From NCBI RefSeq assembly GCF_003130405.1, contig NZ_QEAS01000004.1, positions 263,118 to 327,117 on the forward strand: a stretch of 64,000 nt of DNA, in the 5' to 3' direction. The notes under the pieces were generated by a model. It was not told the origin of the DNA, ran no database searches, and saw only the letters and a list, made by a program, of their open reading frames with translations. Every line of letters starts with the position of its first letter. Positions within the stretch are counted from its first letter, which is position 1. Made by a program: the position numbers and the translations under genes. Positions 35,376-44,158 of the stretch are shown here, piece after piece. The stretch is from Pararcticibacter amylolyticus. GTDB lineage: Bacteria > Bacteroidota > Bacteroidia > Sphingobacteriales > Sphingobacteriaceae.

Positions 35376-36142
35376 CCGTTAGATTGAAAATGAGAGTTGC
35401 AGGAATCACAGTTGAAAAAAATCAGCTATGTATAGTTAAAAATCCTGCAATTTCCGTTCCTTCTGCTTTCCTGATGCCACTAACCACTTCGGTTACACGC
35501 ATCAACGCTTGCAATATCAATCCTTCATCCATGCATCTTAGGTTCCAGCCCGGATGTTCTGTTATTCCCATTCGGTGCTGCGGACCTATTTTCTTACGAT
35601 TCATTATAGTATAGAGAGACTTTTATAATTTATATCGCTGCTTTACCGGTCCTTTATTCCCCCACAGCCGTCTATATTTAATAACTGTTTGAGCCGCGTC
35701 TCTATAAGGAGACCTTTTAAACAATAGATGTGCTGAATCACTACGATGAATTTAACCTCTATCCGTACGTATTATAAATGCAATTGACAACCAATTCTAT
35801 TCAATTTACCAATATGAAAATAATATAGGCCTCGTCTTTAGTTGCCCATCTTATTAATCAGAATGCTGCTTCCCTTTATTATTCTCATACAAGCCAGAAA
35901 ACAAACTTTAGTATATGATTATCAATTTTTACTCTACAACCTTGCCAAAGGTTAGGTCAACGATGCTGAAGGATCAGCAGAAGATGATATTAAAAACAGT
36001 TAGATACGCCAGTTCCATGCTTTTCCCGGAGAGCTCACCGGCTAAAATAATTAAGAAATATTTAAATCTATTCGCTTCTAATCGTCCCGGTATGCGGCAG
36101 AGTTAAAAGGTAATTGCGAGCGTCTGTTAAACATCTAAACTT
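35376..36142. other. 767-bp gap, no convincing gene
   Basis: Several short frames on both strands (for example 35384-35614 and 35915-36106) overlap one another and carry no recognisable motif, so they are not called. The sequence is AT-rich and may hold the promoter of the response-regulator gene and decayed sequence. No copy of the 53-bp element was found here. Confidence 0.45.
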
Positions 36143-36772
36143 ATGAACAGCCATATTATCAGCATTGTGATAGTAGACGAACACCTGCTATCAGCCAAGG
36201 CTTTGAAAGCTTTATTAATGACATATCCTAATTTTATTATATCTGCAGATGTGCGCGATACAAAAGAATTAGCATTATTTCTGTCTAAAAATGACGTCGA
36301 TGTTGTTCTGATCGATGCTTCTACGTTGCTTAAAGATGGTGCAGATATCTATTTAAGAATGAAGCACGTTTTGAGCCGGGCCAGAGTTATCACCATATCA
36401 GCTGAAAACAATCAGATAGCAATGAGAAAGCTGAAGCAATTCACCGTCCATACTCTTTTAACAACCTATGCAGATCCGCTTAGCCTGGTAGATGAAATAA
36501 ATCGGGTATCCAGAAATATCCATCGTTTATCACCTTCCAATAGGGAAGGGCAGACGATAGATGCCATTCTATCAGAAGAATTTAAAATTTCACGGCGGGA
36601 ACAAGAAATCATCTCCCTGATTTGCGAAGGATGTACAAGCAACCAAATTGCCGAAAAACTATATGTAAGCCTGAACACAGTAAAACAGCATCGCAAGCAT
36701 ATATTCAGGAAACTTAAAATAGAAAAGGTACAGCAATTAGTCTCGTTCTCATTTAAGTTTAATTTAAAATGA
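36143..36772 (+). CDS. LuxR/NarL-type response regulator with altered receiver
   Basis: 209 aa. The receiver (1-125) keeps the acidic pair (VDEH), the phospho-acceptor Asp in VVLIDAS and the Ser of ITISA, but the conserved Lys is replaced: the segment is TLLTTYADP where LLK is usual. The C-terminal helix-turn-helix (about 145-205) is classic LuxR: ISRREQEIISLICEGCTSNQIAEKLYVSLNTVKQHRKHIF. No sensor kinase is adjacent. It lies between element copies 1 and 2 and is the best candidate for the protein that reads the 53-bp elements. Confidence 0.85.
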   Translation: MNSHIISIVIVDEHLLSAKALKALLMTYPNFIISADVRDTKELALFLSKNDVDVVLIDASTLLKDGADIYLRMKHVLSRARVITISAENNQIAMRKLKQFTVHTLLTTYADPLSLVDEINRVSRNIHRLSPSNREGQTIDAILSEEFKISRREQEIISLICEGCTSNQIAEKLYVSLNTVKQHRKHIFRKLKIEKVQQLVSFSFKFNLK

Positions 36773-36783
36773 TTTCCGCGATT

Positions 36784-36836
36784 AAATTACCCTTTGGAGT
36801 TATTGTTCTCACTTGAGATATATCCGTGCTTTGTTA
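36784..36836 (+). promoter_or_regulatory. Conserved 53-bp upstream element, copy 2
   Basis: Begins 12 bp after the stop of the response regulator gene; AAATTACCCTTTGGAG at the left, ATATCCGTGCTTTGTTA at the right. TTTG at 36830-36833 and TAATATTT at 36852-36859, 18 bp apart, resemble the Bacteroidota -33/-7 promoter. It precedes the plus-strand Cry-like gene (start 36958). Confidence 0.78.
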
Positions 36837-36957
36837 TAGTTAAAACATCACTAATATTTTAAGATAAATCAGGCTACCACCCAACAGAATTAAGAGAGTA
36901 CATTATCAATAAACTTGGAGAACGAAACAATTAAAAATCGCATTGATCGAATAAACC

Positions 36958-38073
36958 ATGGCTGAACAATTGAATTTAGCATTCACGGATGATGACCCAC
37001 GAAAGTTATCTGCCCTGGGCCTTAAAATGGCCCAGGCTGGGCTAACGGCCTTTGGTCCGGGCGGCATCGCCACTGTGTCAGCAGCGGCCCCCTTTCTGGC
37101 TTTGCATAATAGTGGTCAGGCTGAAAAAATTCAATCCATGCTATTACAGGATACAATAAGTAAATGCGGTGATATAAAAATGCAGAGGCTACCTCTGGAT
37201 GTAATAACGAAAGTCGACTCATATATGACCACATATTATAATGTTTACCTCCCGGTTTTCAAGCGATTTGTTTACAGCACACCGGCTAATCTATACCAGA
37301 CACCCGATCCGGTTTTTAATAAATACTGGAAGGAATTTGAACTGGACGTTACGCAGAGGTTGGGAAAAACAATAGATAATCTTCTAAAGTCCGGCTGCGA
37401 AACTGCGGATGGTAATCAAACAGGCTTTCAATTCTTCATAGTAGCGGCAAACAAGCACCTGCTGCTCTATCAAATGTACGCGGCCTATGCTAATCAGAGT
37501 TATAAAACGGCAACAAGCCAGGAGCAAACGTATAATATGCAAGTAATGACAGGTCTTCTGAATACGTACGATTCTTATATAACACATGCTATAACAACTG
37601 TCAGTGCCATACACGAAAATGTCCGGAAAAGACTTGCTCTCATCACCCCCGTTAGTTATGGCGGACGATTGGTTGCCTCTATAACATCGTTAGGAAAGAG
37701 GCTTTACAGTCTTCTCGGAGGCTTTAGAGGCGGTATGATAGGGCACAATCCCCTGGATGAGGGATATCTGTTCCAGGATAACGGAGCACCATTAGTGACA
37801 CGTGGCTACGGGAATCATGCTGTTGATCCCGCAGAATCCATCCATACCTATTTCTCCAGTCCGGATCATCCCATTGCGAATGTAGTTTACTTCTCCCGTG
37901 TTGGCCTGTTCGACAGTAAAAAGGCGGAAGAAGAGCGGGCTAACAAGGACCGGGATATCTATATACGTCTTGCAACAAAAAGCATTAAGAATTTCTACCA
38001 TTTTCCGGACGATATAAAGGCCGACACAGTTGCCGTAATCAGACAATGGGTGAAAACGACCAATGATCATTAA
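36958..38073 (+). CDS. Cry delta-endotoxin domain-I-like protein
   Basis: 371 aa, mostly helical. AANKHLLLYQMY at residues 163-174 matches the conserved helix-5 region of three-domain Cry toxins (AANLHLLLL-type), and the preceding FQFFIVAA corresponds to the LPVYAQAA part. A Gly/Ala-rich hydrophobic segment near residue 28-50 resembles helix 1-2. Following helices (about 183-230) fit helices 6-7. The protein is too short for full Cry domains II and III, so it would be a domain-I pore-former with a short tail. No signal peptide. The match is by eye; a profile search is needed. It is convergent with the companion operon. Confidence 0.5.
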   Translation: MAEQLNLAFTDDDPRKLSALGLKMAQAGLTAFGPGGIATVSAAAPFLALHNSGQAEKIQSMLLQDTISKCGDIKMQRLPLDVITKVDSYMTTYYNVYLPVFKRFVYSTPANLYQTPDPVFNKYWKEFELDVTQRLGKTIDNLLKSGCETADGNQTGFQFFIVAANKHLLLYQMYAAYANQSYKTATSQEQTYNMQVMTGLLNTYDSYITHAITTVSAIHENVRKRLALITPVSYGGRLVASITSLGKRLYSLLGGFRGGMIGHNPLDEGYLFQDNGAPLVTRGYGNHAVDPAESIHTYFSSPDHPIANVVYFSRVGLFDSKKAEEERANKDRDIYIRLATKSIKNFYHFPDDIKADTVAVIRQWVKTTNDH

Positions 38074-38139
38074 GCATTAATATAATTAAAGTAAACCCGT
38101 AAAAAGTAGCTATCGGGGGGGGGATAACACCGAGATGAC

Positions 38140-38835
38140 TTAAGGCTTCTTTGCTTCATGTTCATCCTGGTCGCCTTCAGTAGGATCTGTATCTGCAGTT
38201 CCGTGGAAGTTTACGGTATTCATATCAGCGAAGTTTCCTAGCTGCGTATCAACATTTGGTTCCTGTACGTCCATGTTAGGGGGCTGCTGGTGCAGCGCTG
38301 CAACAAGAGCGTCTGCCTGGTTTTGAGCCTGCTGAGCCTCTGGTTGGTTGTTCTGCTGATCTTGCTGATTCTGTATCTGCGGCCTTTGGAAAGCATCAAT
38401 AAGACGCTGTGTTGTAGCTGCATCAAAGTTGGACCTTTGGATCCATTCGTTGTACGCCGCTTCAAATGCCTGCGATTTAATGGCCCATACTTTCTGATAG
38501 CTAAAAACACCAATCACATTAATCGGGCGGGCCATTATTCCATTAATCTCTAAGATATCGCTGATTCGGTTATAAAAATAATAGGCAAAGCCTATCTGCC
38601 CGAATTTCGCTGCAATTGAAAAATCAGTGAAGGTGCATTTGCGATCCGTACGCCCGGCATCAATCTTCAAAATCACCATATCAGGCTGCTCCGGCGTGCA
38701 TTCGAGATACTGAATTGTCTGTTCAACCGGATCTTCGTTAGTATCATCAACGGCTCTTATCTCGGTAATTGCGTTTGGAAAGCAGGGAAGCTTGCCGAAC
38801 GGGGCATTGCGGTCGGCAATAATTGTTATTCTCAT
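38140..38835 (-). CDS. Companion protein A of the Cry-like locus, acidic tail
   Basis: 231 aa. It shares a layout with the proteins at 38946 and 41255: N-terminal strand MRITIIADRN, a segment in which a short helix is followed by VILKIDAG, and a strand GFAYYFYN. A Gln/Asn-rich linker (about residues 163-200) leads to an acidic C-terminus (DTDPTEGDQDEHEAKKP). No signal peptide or membrane helix. The family is not recognised. It is the last gene of the minus-strand operon and sits 110 bp after its predecessor. Confidence 0.65.
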   Translation of the reverse strand: MRITIIADRNAPFGKLPCFPNAITEIRAVDDTNEDPVEQTIQYLECTPEQPDMVILKIDAGRTDRKCTFTDFSIAAKFGQIGFAYYFYNRISDILEINGIMARPINVIGVFSYQKVWAIKSQAFEAAYNEWIQRSNFDAATTQRLIDAFQRPQIQNQQDQQNNQPEAQQAQNQADALVAALHQQPPNMDVQEPNVDTQLGNFADMNTVNFHGTADTDPTEGDQDEHEAKKP

Positions 38836-38945
38836 ACTGTAAAATTTACGTGTTTCGTTTATTATTCGGGTTGAAATTTACTTTTGTTATCCTGTGTGAA
38901 ATGGTAGTTAACTGGGTGCAGCCTCGTTAACATCATTGTTATTCC

Positions 38946-39662
38946 CTAATCTTCGCGATCACCTTGCTCGTCATTACCCTCGTGTGCCGGATCAGAATCG
39001 TCGCTTTCGGAGAAACTTTTGGCGTTATCATTCTGATCCTTTTTCAGCTGGGCGCTCACACCCAATGTGCTCTCCTCAAGATCTTTGTTGTTGACTTGTT
39101 GATTCAGAACCTCACTCAATGATTGTCCTGCGGGCAACTTTATCTCTTGTTCAGCTGGATCTTTTATCCAGTTGATACCTTTCAAAAGGTCCTTTTCCTG
39201 ATTTTCATTCAAGCCCGAGGACTTGACCCATGAATAATACTTTTTTTGTAAAGGCTCATCTAGACCCAATAAACCTGCCAGTTCATAATACCCAAGGCTA
39301 TTTCCCTGGTAGTTACCATTTTTAAGCTCCTCAGATTGTGCTATAGTAATTCTCCCCAGTCCACACCAGTAGATAAAGCCTATTTCTGGGAACTCTACAT
39401 CAAGCGTTCCTGGTTCTACAGAAATCTGATTAACGTCCGCTCCGGTATTTACATCTATTTCCAACAAGTTACATCCCTGTCCCTCCTCGCTTTGAAGCCA
39501 TGCTTTAATCGTATCGTACACACTTTCCGGAGTGCTGGAGGTGACCATGGGAATAAAGCACCGGACAATTTCCACATCTTTATTAAAGGACTTCGGACGA
39601 AGCTTCGAGCTAAAATCGTCCATGTCCTCATCAATACTGGTAGTTATAATTCCGACTTTCAT
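38946..39662 (-). CDS. Companion protein B of the Cry-like locus, acidic tail
   Basis: 238 aa. MKVGIITTSIDED at the start, STPESVYDTIKAWL, LLEIDVNTGADVN, and IGFIYWCGLG correspond to MKIAVITDKN, TTPESATTFINEI, LIKLTNADLSL and KGFIYWLDSK in the 41255 gene, so the two are paralogues. The C-terminus is acidic (DDSDPAHEGNDEQGDRED). Soluble, no signal peptide. The alternating strand and helix pattern suggests an alpha/beta fold of unknown role. It is the third gene of the operon, right after the second Cry-like gene. Confidence 0.65.
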   Translation of the reverse strand: MKVGIITTSIDEDMDDFSSKLRPKSFNKDVEIVRCFIPMVTSSTPESVYDTIKAWLQSEEGQGCNLLEIDVNTGADVNQISVEPGTLDVEFPEIGFIYWCGLGRITIAQSEELKNGNYQGNSLGYYELAGLLGLDEPLQKKYYSWVKSSGLNENQEKDLLKGINWIKDPAEQEIKLPAGQSLSEVLNQQVNNKDLEESTLGVSAQLKKDQNDNAKSFSESDDSDPAHEGNDEQGDRED

Positions 39663-39809
39663 AAAATTTACTGGTTATTTTATATTAAAAAAGTTCGAGT
39701 ACACTCTTACACACAGTCATTAACCCTTGTTCATTTAAATGAATTTCTAAAAAAACTGAAAAGGCAGAATGCGCTATCGTGCATTCCTGCCATCAATTAA
39801 TATTTTATT

Positions 39810-41186
39810 TTAGTTCGGGGTAACCGCTGGAGATACGGTCGGAACTCCCGCTACTTTACTACTGTCAGGTAAGTTTTGGTTATATTGTTGCATGGTGTGC
39901 ATCCATAAATCTATATGATTGTTTTTGAACGACGTGCACATAGTAAAATGATATGTAACCTGCTGTTCCTGTGTCGCGGCCTTGACATACGAATCCCGGT
40001 CCAGCCGTATATGTGCGTTTGCTGTAGGGTTAACGGTGTAATAATCAACATCCGATTGTGTCTTCGTGTCGAACCACCAATTCCCCCAGACATTATTGGT
40101 TAAATATCTGACAATGATAAAAGTGTCATTAATATTCACCCTGTCTGGCATATAATTATCCGCTGGCGCACCTGGTATACGCGGGTCAGGATCTTCTCCG
40201 ATGGTCCAGTTCCACAGATCCTGATCAATACCAACAGTTTGAGATTGTCCGTCTTGTTCAGGGTTAATGGGACTGTACCAACCGTTAACTTTTGACTCGT
40301 TATTATCCCAGAACGTGACACCAAACGCGGCAAATGCATATGCAGGACCAATATTTACACAATTACTAACAGGGCTAATCTGGTCAAGCCGATTATCTAT
40401 TGCAGCACAAATATCATTCATTGTTGATGTTGCCCAATACGTATACTGCTTTAATTTAATAATATAGCCACGCATTTCAGCTGTGCGATCAGCTACGGAA
40501 GTATTTTGTGTTACCAGGAAGGCCATATAGATCTGGTAAAGGGTTATATGCACTTGCGCAGAACCTATATAAGCCGGAAGCGCTCCCGCCCTTGTCGCAA
40601 TATCATTTGTGCCTGGAGCCAGAAAACCTTCGATATTTCCTATAGCATCTACCAGGTCCCCCTTATAACCTTTAACCTGATCCCTTAGATTTTCGAAGGC
40701 TGCTGACAGGCTTCGGTGCTCAGTTGACATGCTTCCTGAGCTGGGGTCAGCGAGATCAGAGGGTATGGGTGCTTCGCCAACCTGAGAAGCAGCAAGATCA
40801 TTTTTAATGTTATGATAAACAGTGCTAACCTGCGAAGTATTCTGGTTGATCGATGTCAGCCGGTCAAGATCCGTAATCTGTGCCAGTAGGGTATTCATCA
40901 TAGCAGACATAGGCTGATCATTGGCGCCACTAAAATTATCTACTACCTCTTTAAATCCCGTTACTGCCGCTGAGGCAACTATTCCAATTTCGGGGACTGC
41001 AAACATTAGTGCGCTGACTACTTCAGAAACAGAATTGAACCATTTTAAGAAGCTGCCATCCTCCTCGGAGGATGTTGCTGCTGTCGCCTGAGAAGTGCCG
41101 GGAGGATTATAATCAGGAGGAAGCTGATCGCAAAGCGCTGGAATTGGGGTATTGATAGGATCGAATAAAGATGTGGTATCTGCCAT
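39810..41186 (-). CDS. Cry delta-endotoxin domain-I-like protein with C-terminal sandwich
   Basis: 458 aa. ALPAYIGSAQVHITLYQIY at residues 202-220 matches Cry helix 5, and VVSALMFAVPEIGIVASAAVTGF (here about 56-78, quoted by position) resembles the Gly/Ala-rich helices 1-2. Residues ~240-280 fit helices 6-7. The C-terminal ~180 residues are beta-rich (GVTFWDNNESKVNGWY, FIIVRYLTNNVWGNWWFD, TYHFTMCTSFKNN), more like a domain III or other sandwich. No signal peptide. It is encoded with two companion proteins on the minus strand. Assignment is from motif likeness only. Confidence 0.5.
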   Translation of the reverse strand: MADTTSLFDPINTPIPALCDQLPPDYNPPGTSQATAATSSEEDGSFLKWFNSVSEVVSALMFAVPEIGIVASAAVTGFKEVVDNFSGANDQPMSAMMNTLLAQITDLDRLTSINQNTSQVSTVYHNIKNDLAASQVGEAPIPSDLADPSSGSMSTEHRSLSAAFENLRDQVKGYKGDLVDAIGNIEGFLAPGTNDIATRAGALPAYIGSAQVHITLYQIYMAFLVTQNTSVADRTAEMRGYIIKLKQYTYWATSTMNDICAAIDNRLDQISPVSNCVNIGPAYAFAAFGVTFWDNNESKVNGWYSPINPEQDGQSQTVGIDQDLWNWTIGEDPDPRIPGAPADNYMPDRVNINDTFIIVRYLTNNVWGNWWFDTKTQSDVDYYTVNPTANAHIRLDRDSYVKAATQEQQVTYHFTMCTSFKNNHIDLWMHTMQQYNQNLPDSSKVAGVPTVSPAVTPN

Positions 41187-41254
41187 GATTTTGGATTTTG
41201 TTTGTTATCATTATTATTTGATTTACACTAGAATTTAGCTGAAGACATTATTGA

Positions 41255-42429
41255 TCATTCAACGTTCATATGATCGTCATCGCTGCTTCCCTGATTATTA
41301 TTCTCTTCAGGGGCTTCATCATTCTCGTCATTACTTTCTTCGAATTCCTCTTCCATTTTTACTACAGTGGGTGCATCCTCGTTAACATCGTTATTTTCGA
41401 TTTTAGGATCGGGAAAGCCGAACGAAAATCCTTGTCCAGGGATCTGAGGCATATTTTCTTCAGCTTTTGGTTCGATTTTCATATCGGGAAAGCCGAACGA
41501 AAATCCTTGTCCAGGGATCTGAGGCATATTTTCTTCAGCTTTTGGTTCGATTTTCATATCGGGAACACCGAGCGATAATCCATGTCCAGGAATCTCGGGC
41601 ATATTTTCTTCAGCTTTTGGTTCGATTTTAGGATCGGAAAAGCCGGGCGATAATCCTTGTTCTGACATCTGGGGCATATTTTCTTCGGCTTTTGGTTCGA
41701 TTTTAGGATCCAGCGTTTTGTAAATTCGTTGCAATAAAGGTGGGGTAGCGTCGCCAGTATAGCTGGGTAATAGTCCAATGCTAAACTCGGCTTAATGTAG
41801 ACATTTTTCTGCAAGTAGTCCCGATAAATATCATTAACCTTTGCTCTCGAAGTGTAATGTGCGTAGTCTACTCTAAACCTTAGGTTGGACATATCGATGA
41901 ATGTAAATAGCTCACCTGCCCTATAGGTTCCTATATAGTTTACATCATGGGTAAAGTTGGGGATTTCAGTATCCAGAGACTTAGCATTGTATGATTTAAG
42001 CAACTGCTTTAGTACTGCCAGGTCCAGGTACACGTCTTTAGTTTTGTTTTTCTGTATTTCAGCGCCTTCTTCGGCCTTCACAGATGCCGTAAATTTCGAA
42101 TCTAACCAGTATATAAATCCCTTTCCTTTAAATTTCACTTGAAGAGGACTGAAATTAATAAGACTAAGATCCGCATTCGTTAATTTAATAAGTACAAATC
42201 CTGAGTCTTTATTATATGGCTCTGAAAGGAAGGTGTCAATTTCATTAATAAAAGTAGTGGCACTCTCCGGTGTCGTCCAGTTCAGAGACGGAGCAAAATA
42301 TACATTCGTTTGTTCGTGAAGTTGATTGAAGTCGTAGAGGTTAGTATTATGAAGCCTTAAACATGGTGGTCGGTAACCGAGGAGGCCCATTGCACCTTTA
42401 TTTTTGTCTGTAATTACTGCAATTTTCAT
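41255..42429 (-). pseudogene. Companion protein C of the Cry-like locus, split by frameshift
   Basis: Read from the ATG at complement 42427-42429 (MKIAVITDKN), the frame matches the paralogues for about 220 residues and then changes: past DYYP it would end in an unrelated basic tail at 41554. Adding one base in the G-run at 41765-41767 gives DYYPSYTGDATPPLLQRIY and continues into four 25-residue acidic repeats and an acidic end (EESNDENDEAPEE), as both paralogues have. The restored protein would be 391 aa. It heads the operon, 37 bp after element copy 3. The shift may be a real mutation or a sequencing error. Confidence 0.7.
41393..41710 (-). repeat. Four 75-bp tandem coding repeats
   Basis: Units 41636-41710, 41561-41635, 41486-41560 and 41411-41485, plus a partial copy to 41393. 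Each encodes 25 residues starting D-P/M-K-I-E-P-K-A-E-E-N-M-P and ending in a GFSFGFP-like part. The last two units are nearly identical in DNA, so expansion is recent. They lie in the acidic tail of companion protein C. Confidence 0.9.
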
Positions 42430-42466
42430 ATTTTTAAGTTAAGTGAATACTAGGCTTGTTATTCAC

Positions 42467-42519
42467 CAACAAAGCACGCAGATATATCAAATCGAAACAA
42501 TTACCCTTTAGAGTAATTT
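42467..42519 (-). promoter_or_regulatory. Conserved 53-bp upstream element, copy 3
   Basis: On the minus strand: AAATTACTCTAAAGGGTAATTG at the left and ATATCTGCGTGCTTTGTTG at the right, exactly 53 bp like the other copies. TTTG (42473-42470) followed 17 bp later by TAGTATTC (42452-42445) resembles a Bacteroidota promoter. The element ends 37 bp before the start codon of companion gene C, at the head of the minus-strand operon. Confidence 0.8.
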
Positions 42520-42747
42520 TTGAAACAGGTCAGATCAGTCTGTATTAGTTGTAACCCTTTAAGAGCCTGGACTAAATTTAGAAAACAATTTAGAACCATT
42601 AAATTAGGGAATCATGAATTTATTAGATGCTATTCCCGCAACAAGAGGTTCGCTGCCATTTTTAAGGAGGCTAGACTTATTGGGAAATACGTATCAGGAA
42701 TAAAACGCGTACAGGAAGAATTAAATAATCTGACGCCTGTACAGGCT

Positions 42748-42945
42748 TTACCCTTCCTTTGCTTGCGATAACCATCCCGGTGCTTCATTCATGTCTTGCC
42801 TCAGGAGAAGATTCAATTGCCCTGTATGATGCTGGATATGTCGCAGGGCATATAACAGGATTTCAAATGAAGAATAATTCTTACGGCCGTTCGTCCAACA
42901 TTCGTTCCATCCAGCTTCAGTCAATCCGTGGATGCGTTCATAGCA
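42748..42945 (-). pseudogene. DinB-family C-terminal fragment
   Basis: The frame reads CYERIHGLTEAGWNECW, then NYSSFEILLYALRHIQHH and TGQLNLLLRQDMNEAPGWL, ending at a stop at 42748. This is the last ~65 residues of a DinB-like four-helix metalloprotein; the HIQHHTGQL His motif belongs to the usual metal site. The N-terminal two thirds and start codon are absent. It abuts an HxlR fragment, so this stretch is a patchwork of broken genes. Confidence 0.65.
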
Positions 42946-43124
42946 ATTTTTTTAGAAATTTCAGATTTAGAGGCAATTTCGAGAGCAAAATTCTCAAATT
43001 TTGCTCTCGATTCCAGGTAGCGTAATTGATTACCCCAGAAGTGAAGTTCATCCAGTACTTTTTCAAGCGACAAACCGTGTGTCGTGATCGAATACTCAAG
43101 TTCACTGCATACACGAAAGGATCT
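42921..43124 (-). pseudogene. HxlR-family C-terminal fragment
   Basis: The frame gives VCSELEYSITTHGLSLEKVLDELHFWGNQLR (here cited by motif: LEYSITTHGLSL, VLDELHFWG), which is the wing and last helix of an HxlR winged-helix protein, then unrelated sequence to a stop at 42921. No N-terminal half is found. A perfect 13-bp inverted repeat (42980-42992 / 42997-43009, CGAGAGCAAAATT) lies inside the fragment and may mark a rearrangement point. Confidence 0.6.
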
Positions 43125-43222
43125 TCTGTGCTATTTAGGGCGGAGGGAAAATTACCAATGGTCCGGTTAGGAACAAGGAATGTACGAAGGCAAACCTGAT
43201 AACGGCACTCGGAAAAATACCC

Positions 43223-43372
43223 ATTGTTGTGCATTCCACGATACAATTCCATTACTGATACAGAAGGAATCAAAACATTGCTGTTTCCAATAGTCTTCAA
43301 TTCTTCAATGGTATCGGGTACTCCTCTAAGCATTGATATGAAGATATTGGTATCGCAGATAATCAAACTCAT
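43223..43372 (-). pseudogene. Truncated VapC-type PIN toxin
   Basis: Residues 1-50 read MSLIICDTNIFISMLRG and VLIPSVSVMELYRGMHN, the first acidic motif (D7, T8, N9) and second (E43) of a PIN ribonuclease. After MHNNG the sequence leaves the family, and the frame runs on into DinB/HxlR debris to 42938. The remaining acidic residues of the active site are missing, so it is inactive. Its start overlaps the antitoxin gene by 4 bp (ATGA). Confidence 0.8.
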
Positions 43373-43614
43373 AATCTTCCGCCCCAGGCCTTTTCCCTTA
43401 GATCATCAGGATTAATTTCACGCCCCTTCCTGATACCCGCCAAAGTAGTTACATCCGGGTGTTCCGCGAAAGTTATTGGTATCTGACTCTCATCGCCGTC
43501 CCTTTTCTTTTGCACCGGCACTTTCGTTTCTATAACCATATCAAACTTTTTGGCTAAATCCAGCAATGCCTCCAGCGTTTTAGCGCTCTTGAATTTTACC
43601 GTAACTTCCTGCAT
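43369..43614 (-). CDS. Antitoxin-like protein of a broken VapBC-type pair
   Basis: 81 aa, intact. MQEVTVKFKSAKTLEALLDLAKKFDM is a short beta-alpha unit, followed by a charged tail with the REINPDDLREKAWG C-terminal motif common in small type II antitoxins of Bacteroidota (the last part binds the PIN toxin). The 4-bp overlap with the toxin gene is standard. With the toxin cut short, the antitoxin may persist as an orphan. Confidence 0.7.
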   Translation of the reverse strand: MQEVTVKFKSAKTLEALLDLAKKFDMVIETKVPVQKKRDGDESQIPITFAEHPDVTTLAGIRKGREINPDDLREKAWGGRL

Positions 43615-44058
43615 CGTTTGAAATTTAACATTTATCTATTACATAATAAATATACAAGATATCGCTATAAATGAAAAATGGAAGGAATGCAGCCCGTGCT
43701 TCAGGTATGACAGTTGAATTTTCGTTAAAAAAGTGCAGGCTATGCTTGGTCAAAAGAAAAAGTAAGAGCCAACCTGCACAAAACTCAAGCCCCCTGGCCG
43801 GTATTTGCCGGTATTGGATCAATCGAACAGACACCACGCAAATGGATATTGTCATGCCGGAATACGACTTCGCTATGTGCTCGACCTCGGTTCCGACGAA
43901 ATGTTGTGGATGATCAAACCCGAATCAGCCTGTAACCCCAGCAGTTCATTAAGCCAAACACAACCGGGCATTCAGAAAGCAGCCTAAAGCCATTCCAGAT
44001 CACTGATAACCAGATCAAGGATATGAACGACGACTTGAAAGGGGTCTAACGCGCTCGC

Positions 44059-44105
44059 CGTAAATGGTATTCCAAAACGACCTCCTTGGAGGTACACCAT
44101 TTACG
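44059..44105. repeat. Cruciform: 10-bp arms around an inner palindrome
   Basis: CGTAAATGGT at 44059-44068 and its complement at 44096-44105; between them ACCTCC-TT-GGAGGT forms a second hairpin. It is in decayed sequence and may be a terminator remnant or a small palindromic insertion. Confidence 0.55.
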
Positions 44106-44158
44106 AGGAGATCCAATACCGTTAAAAAGTAAATAATGACTTCCGCCGAGAACCGGCC

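Noticed and set aside
35384..36106. Overlapping short frames on both strands between the membrane protein and the LuxR gene
   Set aside because: Mutually overlapping and without motifs or a ribosome site.
41270..41578. Plus-strand frame across the 75-bp repeats
   Set aside because: It is the antisense of the tandem repeats of companion gene C; its repetition is a by-product.
41393..41710. Possible CRISPR-like array (regular 75-bp spacing)
   Set aside because: Units are adjacent with no unique spacers, and they encode protein repeats.
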